DNA from: Acetobacter persici JCM 25330
GTDB taxonomy: Bacteria; Pseudomonadota; Alphaproteobacteria; Acetobacterales; Acetobacteraceae
Direction of reading: 5' to 3'
Assembly (NCBI RefSeq): GCF_000613905.1
Contig: NZ_BAJW01000001.1
Coordinates: forward strand, 1 to 64,000
DNA: 64,000 bases
The translations under genes and the position numbers were made by a program. Of this stretch, positions 60,122-64,000 are shown piece by piece (positions within the stretch are counted from its first letter, which is position 1; each line of letters starts with the position of its first letter). The notes beneath the pieces are model-generated. The model had not been told where the DNA came from and ran no database searches. It saw nothing but the letters and a program-made list of their open reading frames with translations.

Positions 60122-60964
60122 ATGCGGGCAGTACAGTATGTTTTTACGGGAATGATGGCTGCCAGTTTTCTGCTGTCCGGATGTGCGCATCAGCCGTCTG
60201 CCCCATCGTCCACGGCGTCTTCCACCTTACCTGCCGGAGCCACGGAGGCGCTTGCGCTTGCCGCCCCCCGGCACGGGGATTTTGGGCATTATACCCTCGC
60301 GCTGACATGGCAGCCGGGGTTCTGCACCGGGCCGGAGGGCAATAGCTGTCAGGCGGATCAGCCGCACACGCCTCTTATCGGGCTGCACGGGCTCTGGGCG
60401 TCCCGCCCGTCTGATCTGATACAGGCGCAGGTACCGGTGACGACATGGTGGCGTAAAGGGTGCAGCCTGTATGATGGAGAAGCCCCTTCCGCCGCGCCCG
60501 CATTGTCGGATGTACTGACGCACCGCTTGTCAGAGGTTGTGGCCCATACCCATTCCAGCCTTGTCGCGCATGAATACACAAAGCATGTGCAGTGTTTTGG
60601 CATGGACGGAGAACAGTTCTTCTCCGTTGCCACGCATCTGCGGGACCGTTTTGCGGCACTTCCCGCAGCCGCCCATCTGCTGACGGAGGCTGGAACCCGG
60701 ATTGCAAAAGCCGACCTGACCCGTCAGATCGAAGCCGATACCGGCCCTCTGCCCAACCGAGGCGTGCAGTTCCAGTGTAACAAGACCCCGACAGGGGAGG
60801 CTGTTCTCTCGCAGATCTGGTTCACGCTTAAACCTGCGTCTTTAGACAAATTTCCCAAAACGGATGCGTTCCTGAGCAGTCCGCAGCTTCAGGATAACTG
60901 CCCGGCACAGTTTCTGGTGCCGCAATGGGCCACAGCCGGAGCTGTGGGCGGTGCTGCGCGGTAA
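60122..60964 (+). CDS. RNase T2-family endoribonuclease, lipoprotein
   Basis: A 280-residue protein with a lipobox (LLSGCAHQ near residue 20). CAS-I motif PLIGLHGLW and CAS-II motif LVAHEYTKHVQCFG carry the two catalytic histidines of the T2 family; paired cysteines for disulfides are present. T2 enzymes degrade RNA to 2',3'-cyclic nucleotides in the periplasm or medium. It is divergent from the salvage operon (193-base shared promoter region) and 92 bases upstream of the nucleoside transporter gene, so its products, after dephosphorylation, could feed uptake and salvage. Confidence -1.
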   Translation: MRAVQYVFTGMMAASFLLSGCAHQPSAPSSTASSTLPAGATEALALAAPRHGDFGHYTLALTWQPGFCTGPEGNSCQADQPHTPLIGLHGLWASRPSDLIQAQVPVTTWWRKGCSLYDGEAPSAAPALSDVLTHRLSEVVAHTHSSLVAHEYTKHVQCFGMDGEQFFSVATHLRDRFAALPAAAHLLTEAGTRIAKADLTRQIEADTGPLPNRGVQFQCNKTPTGEAVLSQIWFTLKPASLDKFPKTDAFLSSPQLQDNCPAQFLVPQWATAGAVGGAAR

Positions 60965-61056
60965 GCCCGGCTTTGCCCGCTTGAAAACAGGGGCGTTTTA
61001 CGTGGTGATAACATCAGGGCAGGCGGCCATGCAGACCGTGAAAGAAGGATCAATGA

Positions 61057-62292
61057 GTGCATAGTCGTGGATGTCTGGGGATTCTCCTGCTGCTGGGCAT
61101 TGCGGTCTTTTTCTCAACAGACCGTAAAAATATCAGCCTCCGCACGGTTCTGAGCTGCCTGCTGGCGCAGATTGCCATCGGGCTTCTGGTGTTGCGTGTG
61201 CCTGCGGGGCAGCAGGTTTTGTGGTCCCTGTCCCGGCTTGTCACCAATATCCTTTCCTGCGGGGATGAAGGCGCACGCTTCCTGTTTGGCCCTCTGGCGG
61301 GCGATAAAATGGACGCCGTCTTCCCGCATGAGGGGTTTGTGTTTGCGTTCCGGGTGCTGCCTTCGCTGGTGTATGTCAGCGCGCTGATCGCTATTTTGTT
61401 TCACATCGGTCTCATGCAGGCCTTTGCGCGTGGCACCGGCAAAATCCTGCAAAAACTGCTCGGCACGTCGCCTCTGGAATCGTTTGGCGCCGTTATCACC
61501 ATTTTTATTGGTCAGAGTGAACTGCCGGTCGCTCTGGGGCCGTATCTGAGCACGATGGCGCCGACGGAGCTGTTCAGCGTGCTGTGCAGCGGCGTTGCTT
61601 CCGTGTCCGGTGCGACGCTGGTTGGGTATGTGGGGCTGGGGGTCCCGGCCCATTATCTTGTGGCCGCGTCCTTCATGGCCATTCCCGGTGGCATGATGTT
61701 TGCCAAAATTCTGGCGCCCCGCCCTGCGGGGAGTGCGGTGGATACGCTGGCCGCGGGACGCGCCTCCTATCATCAGGCACTGTTTGAAACGATTACCGAA
61801 GGGGCGCTGAAAGGCACGAAAACCGCAGTGGCTGTGGCGGCAACACTGGTGGCGTTTATCGGGCTGATTGCTCTGATCAATAGCGGGTTTCAGGCGCTGG
61901 GGCAGGCAATCAGCATGCCTTACCTTTCACTGGAATATCTTTTTGGCCTGCTTTTTTCGCCCGTTGCGTGGCTTCTGGGTGTGCCTGCGGGGGACTGTAC
62001 ACTGGTTGGCTCTGTTCTGGGGCTGAAGCTCGTGATTAACGAATTTGTCGCCTATCTGCATCTTGGTCCGTCTTTGCAGAACGGTGCTCTTTCCGTAAGG
62101 AGCGGTGCTATTGCGACGTTTGCCCTCTGTGGTTTTGCCAACTTAAGTTCGATCGGCATTCTTGTTGCCGCGTTTGGAAGCCAGTGCCCGGAACGGCGCG
62201 CGGAGCTGGCGCGTGTCAGCGTGCGGGCTGTGATGGCTGGCATGCTCTCCAACCTGATGAGCGCTGCGATTGCCGGGATTATTCTTGTCTGA
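61057..62292 (+). CDS. Concentrative nucleoside transporter (NupC/CNT family)
   Basis: A 411-residue membrane protein with an N-terminal CLGILLLLGIAVFFSTDRKNIS segment, the re-entrant GQSELPVALGPYL motif and SGVASVSGATLVGYVGLG, which are defining features of CNT proton- or sodium-coupled nucleoside symporters. GTG 61057 is the start, with GAAGGA seven bases upstream; an ATG four bases earlier in another frame leads only to a stop after three codons. It completes the route from extracellular RNA to intracellular nucleosides. Intact. Confidence -1.
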   Translation: MHSRGCLGILLLLGIAVFFSTDRKNISLRTVLSCLLAQIAIGLLVLRVPAGQQVLWSLSRLVTNILSCGDEGARFLFGPLAGDKMDAVFPHEGFVFAFRVLPSLVYVSALIAILFHIGLMQAFARGTGKILQKLLGTSPLESFGAVITIFIGQSELPVALGPYLSTMAPTELFSVLCSGVASVSGATLVGYVGLGVPAHYLVAASFMAIPGGMMFAKILAPRPAGSAVDTLAAGRASYHQALFETITEGALKGTKTAVAVAATLVAFIGLIALINSGFQALGQAISMPYLSLEYLFGLLFSPVAWLLGVPAGDCTLVGSVLGLKLVINEFVAYLHLGPSLQNGALSVRSGAIATFALCGFANLSSIGILVAAFGSQCPERRAELARVSVRAVMAGMLSNLMSAAIAGIILV

Positions 62293-62301
62293 AGAGGCGA
62301 A

Positions 62302-62327
62302 GCGCCAGTCTGCTGACAGGCTGGCGC
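62302..62327 (+). terminator. Terminator-like hairpin after the nucleoside transporter
   Basis: An 11-bp stem (GCGCCAGTCTG with CAGGCTGGCGC, one wobble) closed by CTGA, starting ten bases after the stop. There is no T-run. Confidence -1.
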
Positions 62328-62399
62328 ACCAGCAACGCAAGCACGAGGCTCTGCATCTGTTGCAGCATGGCAGCTAAAAATTTTCAGGAAAACCGAAAG

Positions 62400-62475
62400 T
62401 GGTGCCCGCTGGAGGATTCGAACCACCGGCCCCATCATTACGAATGACGTGCTCTACCAACTGAGCTAAGCGGGC
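62400..62475 (-). tRNA. tRNA-Thr (anticodon CGT)
   Basis: Read on the minus strand the cloverleaf is complete: acceptor GCCCGCT/AGCGGGC, D-arm with GCTCAGTTGGTAGAGC, anticodon loop TTCGTAA (anticodon CGT, decoding ACG), T-loop TTCGAAT, discriminator A and an encoded CCA. Total 76 bases including CCA. Confidence -1.
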
Positions 62476-62646
62476 ATACTCACTTTCGAAAGGCTGGGTA
62501 TCATAGCAGTTCGGGAAACGCAACGGGGGAGAGTGCGGAAAACAAAAGATATTTGCAGGCCAGCAGGACGGGTTCCCGGCCCGCATGGCTGCAATCTTAT
62601 GACATGACTATTACGCTCGGGTTTTTTTCGTTCTAAGATTGCGGGC

Positions 62647-64000
62647 ATGAGCGTGTCGCAATTTACCGCCCTGATGCGTGACGCCGTGATGCCTGTTCAG
62701 GATACATCGGTCGATAACACCCGGCACGTTCAGGTTCTTGAAGGTGTTATGGAGTGTCCGTGTTGCGGGCTGGTCCAGAAACTTCCCGAGCTTGCGCCCG
62801 GCACGCAGGCCCGTTGCCCGCGGTGTGACCAGTCTCTGGACCGGCGGAACAAAACCGCGCCGATTGCAACACCGCTTGCGTTCTGCATTACTTCGGCCGC
62901 CTTGTATGTGGCCATGCTGTTTTCCACCCTCATGATGCTGGACCTGTATGGGCGGCAGCGCACGGTAGATATTCTCACCGGGCCGATCGAACTGCTGCAT
63001 GAAGGCTGGGGTGAGGTCGGCGTGCTGGTGGCCATTGCCACCATTCTCGCCCCCGGCATTGTCATCGCCATGATGGGGATGATTCTGACCGCATCGCTCC
63101 GGCCTAGCCTGCCCGCCTGGGTGCCGCATCTGATGAAGTGGTACGAGGCGCTGCGCCCATGGTCCATGGTGGAAGTCTATATTCTGGGCGTGTTTGTGGC
63201 CTACACCAAGCTGGTGGATCTGGCGTTTGTGGAGGTCGGGGCCGCGGTCTATCTGGTGGCCGGGCTGATGGTCTCCATGGCCGCGACGGATGCTACGCTG
63301 GACACGGAAATTATCTGGCGGCACCGCAGGATTGATAGTGTCATGCGGCCCATGCGTGGCCCGCGCCTGCCGCTGACGTTTGTGGCGGCCAGTGCTGATG
63401 AGCCTCTGCTGCCTTCGGCCAATCGGGTGTCCTGCCTTTCCTGCGGGCTGGTTCTGGAGTTTGACCACCCCCTGCACCCCACCGAACCTTCCGGATATTG
63501 CCCCCGTTGCGGGCATGTTGTGCGGCACCGCAAGGCCCGCAGCATGAGCCGTTCCGTGGCGTTGCTGGTGTCCGCCATTGTGTTCTATCTGCCCGCCAAT
63601 ATTTATCCGGTCATGACCGTCATCCGCATGGGGGCCGGAACCGGCCATACCATTCTGGAGGGCGCGATAGAGTTGTGGGTGGACGGGATGATCCCGCTCT
63701 CCCTGCTGGTCATATTTGCCAGCGTGACCGTGCCGGTGCTTAAAGTGATCGGCCTGTCCTATATGGTCGAGGCAACACGGCGGAAGTCACACCGGCATCT
63801 GCGGTTCAGGTCCAAAGTCTATCGTGTGATTGATATTATCGGCCGGTGGTCGATGATTGACGTGTTCATGGTGTCTATTCTTGTCGCCATGGTGCGGTTC
63901 AACCATATGGCGAGTATTACAGCCAACGGTGGATGGTGTGCTTTGCCGCTGTGGTGGTGCTGACAATTTTTGCGGTCCATACATTCGACCCGCGTCTGAT
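62647..64000 (+). CDS. pqiA: Paraquat-inducible protein A (tandem PqiA domains), runs off the window
   Basis: Two copies of a zinc-ribbon plus membrane module: CPCCGLVQ...CPRCDQ followed by four helices, then CLSCGLVLEF...CPRCGH followed by more helices (PANIYPVMTVIRMG, DVFMVSILVAMVRF). This is the PqiA architecture; with PqiB and PqiC it supports lipid transport between membranes. The frame breaks at 63931-63932. Adding one G (GGTGGATGG to GGTGGGATGG) restores ANGGMVCFAAVVVLTIFAVHTFDP to the window edge, the normal C-terminal sequence. The frame shown without repair stops early at 63963. Partner genes would lie to the right. Confidence -1.

Noticed and set aside
1-64000. CRISPR arrays, prophage or restriction-modification systems
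   Set aside because: No regularly spaced repeats, phage structural genes or methylase/nuclease genes were found.

Overview
The window is chromosomal DNA from an alphaproteobacterium. An acetic acid bacterium (Acetobacteraceae, for example Acetobacter) is my best guess, from the moderate-to-high GC, the number of TonB-dependent receptors and the protein style; no rRNA or other taxonomic marker is present. The left 2.5 kb is different: a truncated conjugation ATPase gene (trbE), a hypothetical gene split by an apparent 0.5-kb DNA inversion, and a ParDE toxin-antitoxin pair. It looks like the eroded edge of an integrated mobile element.

Layout. 2.9-12.1 kb: an IclR regulator, an ADH/acyl-CoA ligase operon, and a divergent operon of enoyl-CoA hydratase, MFS carrier, DszC/SfnB-type flavin monooxygenase and TonB receptor. 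12.4-18.6 kb: a divergent LysR regulator facing choline sulfatase (betC), a TonB receptor and an MFS carrier. 18.9-20.4 kb: a 1-Cys peroxiredoxin and an RBBP9-type hydrolase. Together, 2.9-20 kb reads as an organosulfur/organic-substrate scavenging region. 20.5-40.1 kb: two paralogous TonB receptors around a LysR gene, then a tight run of NagX-like membrane protein, two S12 serine hydrolases, D-amino-acid dehydrogenase, penicillin-acylase-type Ntn hydrolase, a third S12 hydrolase, an S9 peptidase and a class-A beta-lactamase-fold protein. This is a candidate catabolic locus for peptides or amides containing D-amino acids. 40.2-44.8 kb: TonB receptor and Tat-exported phospholipase C/phosphoesterase behind a Pho-box-like repeat array. 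44.9-47.6 kb: an encapsulin nanocompartment with its DyP peroxidase cargo, and a PiuC-type iron dioxygenase. 47.8-54.8 kb: TetR, secreted lipase, lipoprotein, two-component system, a His/Asn/Gly-rich secreted repeat protein and a sulfotransferase. 55.1-57.8 kb: M1 aminopeptidase. 57.9-62.3 kb: nucleoside salvage (nucleoside hydrolase, cytidine deaminase, deoxyribosyltransferase; divergent RNase T2 and NupC-type transporter). The window ends with tRNA-Thr(CGT) and pqiA, which runs off the edge.

A striking global property is that about 19 otherwise intact genes are broken by single frameshifts. Nearly all are repaired by adding back one base, most often in a short G/C run. After repair every gene length is divisible by three and the family motifs are restored. 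This is far more consistent with base-dropping in the sequence assembly than with real gene decay, so I annotate these loci as single genes and mark where each frame breaks.
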